DNA of 64,000 bases from Paenibacillus farraposensis (GCF_020736845.1 NZ_JAFFQR010000064.1:255696-319695), one strand, 5' to 3'; counted from the first letter of the stretch, positions 43,142 to 52,788 are shown. Translations and numbers: made by a program. Notes: generated from the letters alone by a model not told the origin.

Positions 43142-43314
43142 CACCTGTTCAACCGGAACCACCGGAAGCACTTTAATAATTATACAACTTTACTGCATAA
43201 TTATCCATAGTTGTTTTTACCCATGCCTTAAACAATGACAAAAAAACCGCCAAATTGGCGGTTGTACTTAAAATTTATTCAGGTTTGTGAATACGAATAC
43301 AGGCCTGCTTTGTT
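43142..43314. other. Spacer between rluD and the pyr promoter
   Basis: No gene. It holds the rluD terminator at 43245-43263 (AACCGCCAA/TTGGCGGTT, T7 on the minus strand), which keeps read-through from rluD out of the pyr leader. Confidence 0.6.
43245..43263 (-). terminator. Terminator of rluD
   Basis: Near-perfect palindrome ACCGCCAA-A-TTGGCGGT with a T7 tail on the minus strand, 52 bases past the rluD stop. Confidence 0.8.
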
Positions 43315-44286
43315 TTAGCGACTACGTAAAGACGCCAATACATCCTGCATATCCGGAGGAATCGGTCTGCTGAACTCCATATACTCGCCGGTAGACGGAT
43401 GCTTAAAGCCTAATACCGCCGCATGCAGCGCCTGTCCATTCATGCGAACGCCCTTGCTGCGGCCATACATGGGGTCACCAACCAAAGGATGTCCAATAAA
43501 CTTCATGTGCACTCGGATCTGGTGTGTGCGCCCTGTCTCCAATTGAAGTTCAAGCAGGGTGTAATCCCCCAAACGTTCAATGACGAGAAAATGGGTGACT
43601 GCATGCTTGCTGTTGCGTTCGGTCACCGTGAACATTTTTCGGTCCCCCGAATCACGGCCGATAGGCGCATCAACCGTTCCCTGATCGTGGCTCAAATTCC
43701 CGTGAACCAGCGCTATATATTTACGCGTAACACTGTGTTCCTTGAGCTGTGCTGCCAGCGATGCATGAGCCTGATCATTTTTGGCCGCCATCAACAGCCC
43801 GGATGTATCTTTATCAATACGGTGAACGATACCAGGACGCAATTCTCCGTTAATGCCGGAAAGATCTCGACAGTGGTACATCAGCGCATTGACCAGTGTT
43901 CCTGAAGTATGTCCCGGTGCGGGATGCACGACCAGGCCTCGCTGCTTGTTAATGACAATCAAGTCCGAATCCTCATAAACGATATCCAGTGGAATATTTT
44001 CCGGTACGATATCTACATTCTCTGGCTCCGGCACGGATAATTCAATACAATCTCCTTCGGCCAGCTTGTAATTTGCTTTAATTGCGGAGCCATTGACCAG
44101 CACCCGTCCGTTTCCAATCCACAGCTGTATCTGAGAACGGGACACGTCCTCCATTTTTTCGGCGATATATTTGTCTATACGTGTTTTGGCGTCTACGGAT
44201 TCCGCTGTCCATTCCAGAGATTCGCCCTCTAATCCCTCCTCATAAGACAAATCGGTGAAGCCACCGTTTTCATTCGTTTCTTTCAT
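43315..44286 (-). CDS. rluD: RluD-family 23S rRNA pseudouridine synthase
   Basis: Isomerises uridines in 23S rRNA. 323 residues: N-terminal S4 domain (SRSQIQLWIGNGRVLVNGSA, about 48-67) and the RluA/RluD catalytic domain with GIVHRIDKDTSGLLMAAKN (catalytic Asp, about 150) and LELQLETGRTHQIRVHM. The start is placed at 44286: the ATG lies one base after the lspA stop and has GAAGGGA upstream. In Bacillus the same gene (ylyB) lies between lspA and pyrR, so the order is conserved. The exact target uridines are inferred from the family. Confidence 0.92.
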   Translation of the reverse strand: MKETNENGGFTDLSYEEGLEGESLEWTAESVDAKTRIDKYIAEKMEDVSRSQIQLWIGNGRVLVNGSAIKANYKLAEGDCIELSVPEPENVDIVPENIPLDIVYEDSDLIVINKQRGLVVHPAPGHTSGTLVNALMYHCRDLSGINGELRPGIVHRIDKDTSGLLMAAKNDQAHASLAAQLKEHSVTRKYIALVHGNLSHDQGTVDAPIGRDSGDRKMFTVTERNSKHAVTHFLVIERLGDYTLLELQLETGRTHQIRVHMKFIGHPLVGDPMYGRSKGVRMNGQALHAAVLGFKHPSTGEYMEFSRPIPPDMQDVLASLRSR

Positions 44287-44287
44287 G

Positions 44288-44779
44288 CTACGACTTCCCT
44301 TCAACACGATCATGACTATTTTCTTTATTGCGACGCGATTCCAGTAATGTATCCAAAATAATCAATGCTACTCCAATGACAATCGCCGAATCTGCTACAT
44401 TAAAGATCGGAAACGTATAAGTTCCAAAATTGAATTGCGCAAAATCGACTACTTCTCCTGAAATAGCCCGATCCAAAAAGTTACCGACTGCACCACCAAG
44501 CACCAAACTTAGTGCGACCGAAAGCAATTTCTGACCCGTCTTCACTGTTTTTCGCAAGTACCATATGATGGCGATCACCACGACGATTGTAATCACGATA
44601 AAAAGCCAGCGTTGTCCTTCCAAAATCCCAAAAGCGGCTCCGCGATTACGATGGGACGTGATTAAAAAGAAATTGCCGATAACCGGTATCTGCTCATACA
44701 ATTCCATCCGCGTAGCCACCAAATACTTGACTCCCTGGTCAATCAAAAAAATAATTAGCGCAATACCAAAATAAATCAC
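44288..44779 (-). CDS. lspA: Prolipoprotein signal peptidase (signal peptidase II)
   Basis: Cuts the signal peptide off lipid-modified prolipoproteins at the membrane. 163 residues, four membrane helices, and the two catalytic Asp in GAVGNFLDRAISG and FNVADSAIVIGV; NRGAAFGIL is the other conserved block. It overlaps or touches rluD (ATG one base after its stop), so the two are coupled. The lipoproteins at 19732 and 31355 are among its expected substrates. Confidence 0.96.
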   Translation of the reverse strand: MIYFGIALIIFLIDQGVKYLVATRMELYEQIPVIGNFFLITSHRNRGAAFGILEGQRWLFIVITIVVVIAIIWYLRKTVKTGQKLLSVALSLVLGGAVGNFLDRAISGEVVDFAQFNFGTYTFPIFNVADSAIVIGVALIILDTLLESRRNKENSHDRVEGKS

Positions 44780-44990
44780 AATCCTTCGTCACTCCGATCT
44801 GCTTAATCCGTTGTCGAACCCATTTATTGTAGCATAAGCCTTCTCGGGTCGTCCACGCGTCCCATGAGCTCGCAAAGGCTATTTATTGAGCACAATTTCC
44901 TATGTAAAAGAGGTCTTTCCGGTGCAAACTACAAGGAGCATCCCCGACACCACACATATGCATGTTAACCTAAAATAAGGAGAGGATTTC

Positions 44991-45722
44991 ATGTCCCCAC
45001 TCACGGAGCAACAATTGCAGGGATTGCGCAACGAGCTGCTGCAACGCAAGGAAGAGATTGAGCATCGTTTGCAAAGCAACGGTCATTACGGACTCGGCGA
45101 ATCGCAACGGGATCAGACTGGCGAGCTATCCCCGATTGACAATCATCCGGGCGATCTGGCAACCGAAACATACGAGCGAGCCAAGGACGTTTCCCTACTG
45201 GAACATGACGAATTCCAATTGGAACGTATCGAATCAGCCATGATGGCGATGGAAAAAGGTACGTATGGCATTTGTGCCGCCTGTGGCAAACCCATTCCTT
45301 ATGAACGCCTGCTGGCTGTTCCCTATACGATTTACTGCAAAGAGCATAACCCCGAAACAGAGGTGTCCAAGCGCCGTCCAATCGAAGAGGAATTTCTGGC
45401 TCCCGCATTCGGCAGAACAAGTCTGGATGAGCGTGAAGATCAAAACGGCTTTGACGGTGAAGATGCCTGGCAAATCGTTGAAAATTGGGGAACATCGAAT
45501 ACCCCAGCCATGGCCGAAAGTGGAGAAATCCATCGTTATGATGATATGGAGATTGAAGCAAACGATGACAATATGGGTTTCGTTGAGCCATATGAAAGCT
45601 TTATCGCCACTGACATTTATGGAAAAAATGTATCGGTAATCCGCAGTTCCATTTACCAGCGCTATATCGAAAATGGCGAGGGTGAAGGCCTGCTGGAGCC
45701 GGATACGCACGAAGATGAATGA
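44991..45722 (+). CDS. YteA-like DksA/TraR-type zinc-finger protein
   Basis: 243 residues: an N-terminal coiled coil (LTEQQLQGLRNELLQRKEEI, then DVSLLEHDEFQLERIESAMM), then a treble-clef zinc finger at about 93-117 (GICAACGKPIPYERLLAVPY, then TIYCKEH; three Cys plus a His), then an acidic tail found in the YteA family of spore-formers. DksA-like proteins act on RNA polymerase; the role of YteA is not known. AGGAGAGGATTTC precedes the ATG. It is divergent from lspA and convergent with the DUF5665 gene. Confidence 0.85.
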   Translation: MSPLTEQQLQGLRNELLQRKEEIEHRLQSNGHYGLGESQRDQTGELSPIDNHPGDLATETYERAKDVSLLEHDEFQLERIESAMMAMEKGTYGICAACGKPIPYERLLAVPYTIYCKEHNPETEVSKRRPIEEEFLAPAFGRTSLDEREDQNGFDGEDAWQIVENWGTSNTPAMAESGEIHRYDDMEIEANDDNMGFVEPYESFIATDIYGKNVSVIRSSIYQRYIENGEGEGLLEPDTHEDE

Positions 45723-45752
45723 TAAGCGAAAGTTAAAAAGATAGCCTGCTTC

Positions 45753-46145
45753 TTAATAGGTGGTCAGTTCCAGCTGCCGCTGTACAATTCGAACGATATC
45801 AGCTATATAATCCCCGATAATCGGCAAATTCAGCGCCCCCAGTACCTGCAGCACATAAATGATGGTGGCCGCAAAAAAAGTAAAGCCCAGGGCAATGCCG
45901 ACCCCGCGGGACACGCCTGATATTAAATTCAGCCAGAGCAATCGCCAGGGCCTATTCAGCAGCAGTGCATAATCGGCAATACGTGTCCGTTCCATCTGCT
46001 CGGACACAGTATGTACGAGCCTTTCTACACGACTTAGCTTCCGAGCCTGTTTCCTGACTGTATTTTGGTTTGCCGCTATGGCAGCCTCTCCCTCATTTAC
46101 TCCTTGGCGATTGCTCACCTGTCTGCGCCTTGATCGTGCTGTCAT
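45753..46145 (-). CDS. DUF5665 membrane protein
   Basis: 130 residues: a basic, hydrophilic N-terminal half (TARSRRRQVSNRQG...), a conserved middle (VHTVSEQMERTRIADYALLL, then NRPWRLLWLNLISGVSRGVG) and one or two membrane helices (GIALGFTFFAATIIYVLQVL). The NRPW...GVSRGVG pattern marks the DUF5665 family of Bacillales and Clostridia; its function is unknown. The start at 46145 is chosen for AAAAGGGGG nine bases upstream. It lies downstream of ileS on the same strand. Confidence 0.8.
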   Translation of the reverse strand: MTARSRRRQVSNRQGVNEGEAAIAANQNTVRKQARKLSRVERLVHTVSEQMERTRIADYALLLNRPWRLLWLNLISGVSRGVGIALGFTFFAATIIYVLQVLGALNLPIIGDYIADIVRIVQRQLELTTY

Positions 46146-46188
46146 CCGCACAATCCCCCTTTTCCATGAATGCTGCCCTGAACGCAGC

Positions 46189-46246
46189 AAACGAGCCGAA
46201 GCACGCAGCGGAGAAGATCCGTTTCCATGCTTAGGCTCGTTTTTTA
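46189..46246. terminator. Hairpin between ileS and the DUF5665 gene
   Basis: AAACGAGCCGAAGCA / TGCTTAGGCTCGTTT, strong. The T run (TTTTTTAT) is on the plus strand; on the minus strand it is weak (TTTGCTG). It therefore best blocks plus-strand transcription coming out of the yteA-like gene, but may slow ileS read-through too. Confidence 0.6.
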
Positions 46247-46287
46247 TACACTTCCTGTTATTATATTATGGGGCAAGAGGCTTGTAA

Positions 46288-49200
46288 TTATTCCCCAATA
46301 TGAACGCTAATCGTTTTACCGTTTACTTCTACACGCTCTGCCGGTTCGGCTTGACCAAATTCCACCGTTGTAACCAGTACGTTTTCACGCAACACAGAAT
46401 CAAAACTTTCGATCGCCCGTCGCAGCTCGTTATCTACATCCAGTGTTAATGCTACGTACTTTTCAATCGGAAGGTCCAGCTTTTTACGGTAATCCTGCAC
46501 CGCGCGAACGACCTCACGCACCCAGCCTTCTTGCTCCAGCTCAGGCGTAATATCTGTATTCAAGGCTACGGTTAAGCCATAGCCGGAAGCAGACGCAAAG
46601 CCTTCTTTTGCTTTTTTCTCCACCAGCAATTCCTCGGCGGTAACCTGCAACTCTTCTCCCTCTGGAGAGCTTACGTTCAGCAAGCCTTTTTCTACAACCG
46701 AACGGCTATCCTCGGCAGACATGCCTTTGAACAGGTTTTGCAGGAAGCCGACATTTTTGCCATATTTCTTACCCGCTACCTTCAGATTCAGCTTCAGTGT
46801 AAAGTCCACAAAGCCGCTGTCATCTGTCTCCACATGAATGTGCTTCACGTTGATCTCATCTTTGATAATTTCCTCATAGCCGCTCAGTTCAAAATCCTGA
46901 TCCATTGACAAAATCAACTCGGATAGCGGCTGACGCGTTTTTAACCCGGTTTCGTTGCGGACATTGCGGGCCAATTCTACTACACGGCGTGCCGTTTCCA
47001 TATCACGCTCCAGTTTCAGATCAATCAAGGATTCATTGGCTGTCGGATAATCATCCAGATGGACACTTTCTCCGCTGCTCAGATTAAGGTAAATATCCTC
47101 TGAAAGCAGCGGTGTGAATGGTGCAAGCAGCTTTGCTGTCGTCAACAGCACCTCCGTCAGTGTGCGGTACGCATCCAGCTTATCCTCTGTAAGACCGTTG
47201 CCCCAGAAGCGGTCGCGTGAACGACGGATATACCAGTTGCTCAGCTCATCTACAAATGATTCAATCGCTTTGGACGAGTTCAGGAAATCATTGGCAGACA
47301 ATGCTTTGTCCACGACCAGAATCAGGCTGTTCAGGCGGGATAAAATCCACCGATCCAGCTTATGAGCCGACGGCTTGAACGGATGCTGTGCCGGATTATA
47401 ACCGTCGATATCCGCATACAAGGTCAGGAAAGCATGTGTATTGACAAGCGTGTCTACCAGCTTCGATTTGGCTTCGCCCACGATGCCTTTGGAAAAACGT
47501 TTGCTGTTCCATGGCGCACTGTCGGACAGCAACGCCCAGCGAAAAGCATCTGTACCGTACTCGTCGATCACTTCCCATGGGTCAATAACATTGCCCTTGG
47601 ATTTGGACATTTTTTGGCCTTGCTCATCCAGTACATGGCCTGTGGCCATCACTGCTTTGTAAGGAGCTTTGCCAGTCAACATGGTCGAAACAGCAAGCAG
47701 GCTGTAAAACCAGCCGCGGGTCTGGTCAATCCCTTCGCAAATCATATCTGCCGGAAATTGCTGCTCGAACGTTTCATTATTTTCAAATGGATAATGATGC
47801 TGGGCAAATGGCATGGAGCCGCTATCGAACCATACGTCAATCACTTCCGGCGTACGGGTCATTTCGTATTTGCCGCATGCACTGCGGACCTTAATGTCAT
47901 CTACATATGGCTTGTGCAGCTCAATGTCCGCCGGCACATCACCAATCGCACGTTCCCGCAATTCAGCAATACTGTGCGGAGCGAACTGTTCTCCCGTTTC
48001 CTCGCATACCCAGATGTTCAACGGTGTACCCCAATAGCGGTCACGGCTGATGTTCCAATCCACCAGTTCCTCCAAAAACTTGCCGAAGCGGCCTTCGCGT
48101 ACGTGGCCCGGATACCATTCAACTTCGCTGTTGTTGGCAATTAATTGATCCTTAATGGCAGTTGTTTGGATAAACCAGCTGTCCATTGCGTAATACAGCA
48201 GTGGAGTATCACAACGCCAACAGAACGGGTAGCTGTGCTCGTATTTTTCTTTACTGTAGAGCAGGCCCTTTTCAGACAGCATTTTAACAATATCCACGTC
48301 GCATTCCTTCACAAAACGGCCTGCAAAGTCTGTAATTTCTTTTACATATTTACCTTGAAGATCCACCACATTGATGAATCCAATACCATTTTCACGGCAT
48401 ACCCGGTAATCATCCTCACCATGAGCCGGAGCCATATGAACGATACCTGTACCGCTGGAGTCTGTTACGAACTTTGCACCCAGAATCTGATTGCCCTTCT
48501 CGACCTGGAAGTACGTAAATGGCGGAGTATAGGTTTGGCCGACCAGCTCTGAACCGGACAACGTGCCCATCACTTCATAGTCGCCTTTCATGACGTCCTC
48601 AACCAGATTTTTAGCGACGATGTATACACCGTCATCCTGCTTCACACGGGCATATTCCAACTCAGGGTTGACGGCAAGGGCCACGTGGCTCGGCAAGGTC
48701 CAAGGTGTTGTCGTCCAGGCCAGTACGTATTCACCGCTGTTATGAAGCTTGAATTTGGCTGTGGCGCTCAGGTCCTTTACATCCTTGTAGCCCTGTGCCA
48801 CTTCATGAGAACTCAGCGTTGTCTGACAATCCGGGCAATACGGGCTCACGCGATGACCGCGATACAGCAGTCCTTTTTCGTGAATCGTCGCCAGAATGTT
48901 CCACACGCTCTCAATATAGTTATTGTCTAGCGTAATATACGGGTGATCGAGGTCTGTCCAGTAACCGATGGCTTCGGTCAGATCACGCCATTGTTGCTCG
49001 TATTCAAACACGCTTGCTTTACATTTTTTGATAAACTTTTCAACGCCGTATTCTTCGATTTCCGGTTTGTGAGAGATGCCCAGCTGTTTTTGAACCCCTA
49101 ATTCGACCGGCAAGCCATGGGTATCCCAACCGGCCTTACGTACTACACGATATCCCTTCATCGTTTGATAGCGGCCGATAAAATCCTTAATTACACGTCC

Positions 49201-49377
49201 CAGCACGTGTCCGATGTGCGGTTTGCCGTTGGCCGTTGGAGGGCCCTCATAAAACACAAAATTGGGCTTGCCCTCACGATTTGCGATGGATTTACGGAAT
49301 GTATCCTCTGCTTTCCATTTATTCAGGATGCGCAGGTCGCGGGACCGTGCCTTTTCTTTAACATCCACTCTGTTCAT
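46288..49377 (-). CDS. ileS: Isoleucyl-tRNA synthetase
   Basis: Charges tRNA-Ile and edits misactivated valine. 1029 residues: HIGH motif in GPPTANGKPHIGHVLG (about 45), editing domain in the second quarter, KMSKS in DEQGQKMSKSKGNVIDPW (about 590), anticodon-binding domain and a long C-terminal part without the C-terminal zinc-finger cysteines of some bacterial IleS. It is the longer, eukaryote-like type seen in many Paenibacillus. ATG 49377 is chosen for AAAAGGAG nine bases upstream; the 70 codons of open frame before it run through the T-box terminator. Confidence 0.95.
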   Translation of the reverse strand: MNRVDVKEKARSRDLRILNKWKAEDTFRKSIANREGKPNFVFYEGPPTANGKPHIGHVLGRVIKDFIGRYQTMKGYRVVRKAGWDTHGLPVELGVQKQLGISHKPEIEEYGVEKFIKKCKASVFEYEQQWRDLTEAIGYWTDLDHPYITLDNNYIESVWNILATIHEKGLLYRGHRVSPYCPDCQTTLSSHEVAQGYKDVKDLSATAKFKLHNSGEYVLAWTTTPWTLPSHVALAVNPELEYARVKQDDGVYIVAKNLVEDVMKGDYEVMGTLSGSELVGQTYTPPFTYFQVEKGNQILGAKFVTDSSGTGIVHMAPAHGEDDYRVCRENGIGFINVVDLQGKYVKEITDFAGRFVKECDVDIVKMLSEKGLLYSKEKYEHSYPFCWRCDTPLLYYAMDSWFIQTTAIKDQLIANNSEVEWYPGHVREGRFGKFLEELVDWNISRDRYWGTPLNIWVCEETGEQFAPHSIAELRERAIGDVPADIELHKPYVDDIKVRSACGKYEMTRTPEVIDVWFDSGSMPFAQHHYPFENNETFEQQFPADMICEGIDQTRGWFYSLLAVSTMLTGKAPYKAVMATGHVLDEQGQKMSKSKGNVIDPWEVIDEYGTDAFRWALLSDSAPWNSKRFSKGIVGEAKSKLVDTLVNTHAFLTLYADIDGYNPAQHPFKPSAHKLDRWILSRLNSLILVVDKALSANDFLNSSKAIESFVDELSNWYIRRSRDRFWGNGLTEDKLDAYRTLTEVLLTTAKLLAPFTPLLSEDIYLNLSSGESVHLDDYPTANESLIDLKLERDMETARRVVELARNVRNETGLKTRQPLSELILSMDQDFELSGYEEIIKDEINVKHIHVETDDSGFVDFTLKLNLKVAGKKYGKNVGFLQNLFKGMSAEDSRSVVEKGLLNVSSPEGEELQVTAEELLVEKKAKEGFASASGYGLTVALNTDITPELEQEGWVREVVRAVQDYRKKLDLPIEKYVALTLDVDNELRRAIESFDSVLRENVLVTTVEFGQAEPAERVEVNGKTISVHIGE

Positions 49378-49435
49378 CACGTCATTCTCCTTTTCTGCCA
49401 TCATTTGAATGTTGTAGCGTTTCCTAAAAAGCAAC

Positions 49436-49745
49436 AAAAAAAGCCCCGTCCCTGTAAAGGGACGAGACTGTGCTCGCGTTACCACCCTGATTCCGTAAAC
49501 AGACTCTTCCATAATAAAAGAAGTACGGTTACGGCTCTCTAAGCCCTGCTCAACTACAGCAGGGCGCCATTGTAACGTATGGCACACGGTGGTTGCTTAC
49601 ACACGCTGTAATCACAAGCGCTTCAGCTCACTTCTCCGGGAGGATCTTCGGTCATGTTCTGAACGTTGGCTTGCACCAAAAGGCCAACTCTCTGAGGGAC
49701 AAATCATGACGTACTCGTTCCCATCAACGAATTAGACATGTTAAA
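49436..49745 (-). ncRNA. Isoleucine T-box riboswitch of ileS
   Basis: The minus strand carries the T-box sequence AGGGTGGTAACGCGAG (49488-49473), followed by the terminator ACGAGTCCCTTT-type stem GTCCC/GGGAC with T7 (about 49469-49436). In stem I, GGGA-ACGAGTAC-GTCATG faces CATGAC-CGAAGATCC-TCCC: the AGTA loop-E side and the specifier loop containing ATC (49645-49643), an Ile codon. Uncharged tRNA-Ile would stabilise the antiterminator and let ileS be transcribed. Confidence 0.93.
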
Positions 49746-49902
49746 CTCTCGCAAATGGAATCAGCACATGGCTGACATGAATTTCAACGATTCGCCGACA
49801 AACGGATCGTCGTTATATTTAATATAATATTACAGTTATAGCCTGTTTGAAGATAAAAGTCAACATTGACAAACGCCTAATTGACGTCATCAGATATGAA
49901 AG
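49746..49902. other. Spacer with probable ileS promoter
   Basis: The AT-rich stretch around 49800-49850 (GTTATATTTAATATAATATTAC) holds minus-strand -10-like sequences and lies just before the T-box leader. I cannot fix the exact boxes. No gene. Confidence 0.4.
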
Positions 49903-50412
49903 TTAGTAAATCTCTTTCATCTCACGCTCGCGCTCCAACACTTCGCGTTCCCGGTTTTCAAGCGCTTCCCAGCCGTCCTGGCTTAACAGGTCAAGCTGCG
50001 CTTCTACCAGTGTACGAAAACGCGCCCGGTAAATCGAGGCCTGCTTCTTTAGCTCTTCAACCTCCAACGCGATTTTGCGGGATTTGGCCAATGCTTCATT
50101 CACAATGCGGTCCGCATTTTTTTCCGCTTCCTTCACAATCAACTGGGATTCTTTCTTGGCGTTGTTGCGCACTTCGTCAGCCGCTTCCTGTGCCACAATA
50201 ATCGTCTTGCTCAGCGTATCTTCAATCGTCGCGAAATGATCGAGCTTCTCCTGCACATTCAACAACTCCGTGCTCAGTTCTTTATTTTCGCGAATAACAG
50301 CTTCATAATCCTTGATCACCTGATCCAAAAATTCATTGACCTGATCCTCATCATAACCACGAAGCCGGCGTGCAAATTCCTTATTATGTATATCCAATGG
50401 CGATAATGGCAT
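49903..50412 (-). CDS. divIVA: Cell-division and polarity protein DivIVA
   Basis: A coiled-coil protein that gathers at curved membranes (septa, poles) and recruits partners. 169 residues beginning MPLSPLDIHNKEFARRLRGY, the conserved membrane-binding N-terminal domain, then DEDQVNEFLDQVIKDYEAVI and long heptad-rich helices to the end (ELKKQASIYRARFRTLVEAQ). ATG 50412 is used because AGGAGG is eight bases upstream; the GTG three codons earlier is too close. It is the last gene of the ylm-type cluster before the T-box of ileS, as in Bacillus. Confidence 0.95.
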   Translation of the reverse strand: MPLSPLDIHNKEFARRLRGYDEDQVNEFLDQVIKDYEAVIRENKELSTELLNVQEKLDHFATIEDTLSKTIIVAQEAADEVRNNAKKESQLIVKEAEKNADRIVNEALAKSRKIALEVEELKKQASIYRARFRTLVEAQLDLLSQDGWEALENREREVLEREREMKEIY

Positions 50413-50585
50413 GCCGTCCACCTCCTATAAGATTGACAAAAATACATTTCTTCCGCGTCACGACGCTCACTATCATCTATCGGTCATCATAACCCGTTTT
50501 GTGAATACTGTACAGAGCAAAATCGTTCCAGCACTATGCTTTAGCATTATTGTTTCGACAGAAAGTTCTTAAATCCTGCCTCCAG

Positions 50586-51368
50586 CTATGCAAACTTACC
50601 GATTTTAACCCGGAATCTTCCTTTTTTTGTCATCCCGTCTGTCTCGATCACCTTGAAACGCCCAAATCCCTGTATCGAAATAACGTCACCGGCCTTAAGT
50701 GAGGCGGATGGATTCTCCTCCACCTTCCAATTGACCCGGCATCGTCCGGCCCGAATGGGAGCTAAAATTTTGCTTCGGCTAAGCTTATATACATCACTGG
50801 CAATGCCATCCAGACGTAAAGAAGCCACCGACAGATTCAGCAGCTCCAATGTAACTTCCTTAGTCCGCAGGCTTTCTGGAGGCAGCAGTTCTGTCCATAC
50901 ATGAACACGATGAACCTGCTGCAGGTGCAGCGTAATGAAATCACTGATTTCCGAAGCCACCAATATATGGCATCCATCGTCCAGTACGTGAATATCGCCG
51001 ATTTTTCCACGCTTGATTCCAAGTCCCAACATAGCTCCCAAATAATCACCGTGCCCCAGCGTGGCAATTTTATGATCATCAGAGCTGATGGCAAGGACCT
51101 GAATCCCCATATCCTCATTGTCTAAATACGAATAATCGGGCGCTATCAGCGCCCGCTTTCGTTCCGAAGCCTCGTAGCCGCCATCTACCCTAATCGTGAC
51201 CTTATCTTCTTTCGCAGCCAAGGTCTCCAATATGTACTGTTGGCGCGGATCCAAGAAATCAGTCAGCTTCTGCCTGTGATTCGCTCCCGCATGACTGATC
51301 CATTCGGAAGCACGGTCCACATAATCCCGTTCATCCGGGTGAAAATGGTCATAAATCTCGGTACGCAT
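50586..51368 (-). CDS. ylmH: YlmH-type S4-domain RNA-binding protein
   Basis: 260 residues with a C-terminal S4 domain (ESLRTKEVTLELLNLSVASL..., RLDGIASDVYKLSRSKI, KAGDVISIQGFGRFKV). YlmH binds ribosomes and has been reported to help the RqcH pathway of ribosome quality control; earlier work linked it to division because of its place in the cluster. The N-terminal half (DRASEWISHAGANHRQKLTD, then FLDPRQQYILETLA) is typical of the family. It lies eight bases after ylmG. Confidence 0.92.
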   Translation of the reverse strand: MRTEIYDHFHPDERDYVDRASEWISHAGANHRQKLTDFLDPRQQYILETLAAKEDKVTIRVDGGYEASERKRALIAPDYSYLDNEDMGIQVLAISSDDHKIATLGHGDYLGAMLGLGIKRGKIGDIHVLDDGCHILVASEISDFITLHLQQVHRVHVWTELLPPESLRTKEVTLELLNLSVASLRLDGIASDVYKLSRSKILAPIRAGRCRVNWKVEENPSASLKAGDVISIQGFGRFKVIETDGMTKKGRFRVKIGKFA

Positions 51369-51376
51369 GAATCCTC

Positions 51377-51640
51377 CTAAACGAAATTACCTATTAAAGA
51401 TATCAAACCTAACGACGCAAAACGCAGTGCAATCAGCGCCACGATGGGTGAAATATCGATCATCCCGATTGGCGGGATGAACCTGCGGAAAGGAGACAAA
51501 TACGGTTCTACAAACTTGGCAAGCAATTCACCAATCATACTCTCTCTTGCATTAGGAAGCCATGACATCAAGACATATGCGATGATCATATACGAATAAA
51601 TCTGAAACAGCCAGTAAATGACTTCGCTCAAAAAACTCAC
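51377..51640 (-). CDS. ylmG: YggT-family membrane protein YlmG
   Basis: 87 residues, two membrane helices. WLFQIYSYMIIAYVLMSWLP and the loop EPYLSPFRRFIPPIGMIDIS are the YggT signature. The family is tied to septum placement and membrane-protein organisation, but its mechanism is unclear. Its start overlaps the sepF stop by four bases (ATGA), so it is co-translated. Confidence 0.93.
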   Translation of the reverse strand: MSFLSEVIYWLFQIYSYMIIAYVLMSWLPNARESMIGELLAKFVEPYLSPFRRFIPPIGMIDISPIVALIALRFASLGLISLIGNFV

Positions 51641-52089
51641 CTCATTCTGTTAAATTCTTGTTCAGTGTCGGCCAGTATCTCCGTAATAGACCCTTGAATT
51701 TCAACCGTGTCCGGAGTACAAAGAAAAATGTTATTGCCGACCTTGGAAATGCCGCCGCTTAACGCATACACTGTACCACTCAAAAAATCAATAATTCGCA
51801 GCGCCTGATCCTTGCGAATTCGTTGCAGATTCACGACGACGGTGCGGTGGGAACGGATATGATCGGCAATCTCTTGTGCTTCATCGTAAGATCGCGGCTC
51901 ATACAGGACAACTTTCACATTTTTTTGCGAATGAATACTGACAACATTATTGCCCTTCAGGTTCTTACGTTTATCAAAGCTTGGAGTTTCAATTTCTTGC
52001 TCTTCCGGCGTATTCATAATTTCCCGCTCAACAACTTCCTCTTCTTCCTGAAGCCCTAGAAAGTTCATAAACTTATTCATTACGCCCAT
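51637..52089 (-). CDS. sepF: Septum protein SepF
   Basis: Bundles FtsZ filaments and anchors them to the membrane. 150 residues: an N-terminal amphipathic helix (MGVMNKFMNFLGLQEEEEVV) for membrane binding, a variable linker and the SepF core (KVVLYEPRSYDEAQEIADHI..., RIIDFLSGTVYALSGGISKV). ATG 52089 is chosen for GAGAGGAGG upstream. It overlaps the ylmE stop by about 17 bases. Confidence 0.95.
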   Translation of the reverse strand: MGVMNKFMNFLGLQEEEEVVEREIMNTPEEQEIETPSFDKRKNLKGNNVVSIHSQKNVKVVLYEPRSYDEAQEIADHIRSHRTVVVNLQRIRKDQALRIIDFLSGTVYALSGGISKVGNNIFLCTPDTVEIQGSITEILADTEQEFNRMR

Positions 52090-52780
52090 GGAAATCCTCC
52101 TCTCGTCCGACCAGTACGGAACCAAGCCGCAGCCAGGTCGATCCTTCCTCAACCGCTACCTCAAAATCGTTGGACATTCCCATGGACAAGTGAATCATGG
52201 GCTCTCTCGTTAGAGCTTGTCCATTTAGCCTATCGCGCAATTCACGCAATCCACGAAACACATGCCGAGTCTTTTCCGGGTCTTGCTCATGAGGGGCCAT
52301 CGTCATCAAGCCGATGACATCCACATGCTCCAGTTCACGAATTTGTTCCAAGAAGGGAGCAACCGCCTCAGGGGACAAACCATATTTTGAAATTTCCCCA
52401 GAAATATTAACTTGCACAAAAGCCTTGACTCTCATTCCAAGAGCACTTGCCTTCTTTTCCAATTCCTGAGCCAGCGATAAACGATCCAGTGAATGTATAA
52501 ATTCAAATTTTTCAATTACATCTTTAACCTTATTGGTTTGCAGATGACCAATAAAATGCCACGATCCCCGGTCACCCAGCTTGCTCCATTTATCCGCGGC
52601 ATTCTGCCAGCGATTTTCGCCTACATGCTCGAGCCCGCTGTCCAACACCGATTCCATTGTCGCAGCCGAAATATATTTCGTGACAGCGATCACATTCACG
52701 TCATTACGTGAACGTCCACTGCGGGCACAGGCCGCTTCTATGCGGGCGTTCACTTCTTTAATTCGTTCCTCCAAAGCCAC
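52073..52780 (-). CDS. ylmE: PLP-binding protein of the YggS/YlmE family (PLP homeostasis)
   Basis: An alanine-racemase-fold, PLP-carrying protein that helps keep vitamin B6 and amino-acid pools in balance. The PLP lysine is in VIAVTKYISA (about 40), with HVGENRWQNAADKW, WHFIGHLQTNKVK and LSMGMSNDFEVAVEEGSTWL as further signatures. GTG 52780 is preferred since GAGGTGA lies before it and the resulting N-terminus (ALEERIKEVNARIEAACARS) aligns with the family; GTG 52792 overlapping the pgeF stop is the alternative. 235 residues. Confidence 0.92.
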   Translation of the reverse strand: MALEERIKEVNARIEAACARSGRSRNDVNVIAVTKYISAATMESVLDSGLEHVGENRWQNAADKWSKLGDRGSWHFIGHLQTNKVKDVIEKFEFIHSLDRLSLAQELEKKASALGMRVKAFVQVNISGEISKYGLSPEAVAPFLEQIRELEHVDVIGLMTMAPHEQDPEKTRHVFRGLRELRDRLNGQALTREPMIHLSMGMSNDFEVAVEEGSTWLRLGSVLVGREEDFHGRNE

Positions 52781-52788
52781 GGGAGAAC

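Noticed and set aside
47362-48144. 260-codon plus-strand frame antisense to ileS
   Set aside because: Shadow of a strongly conserved gene; no start signal and random-looking product.
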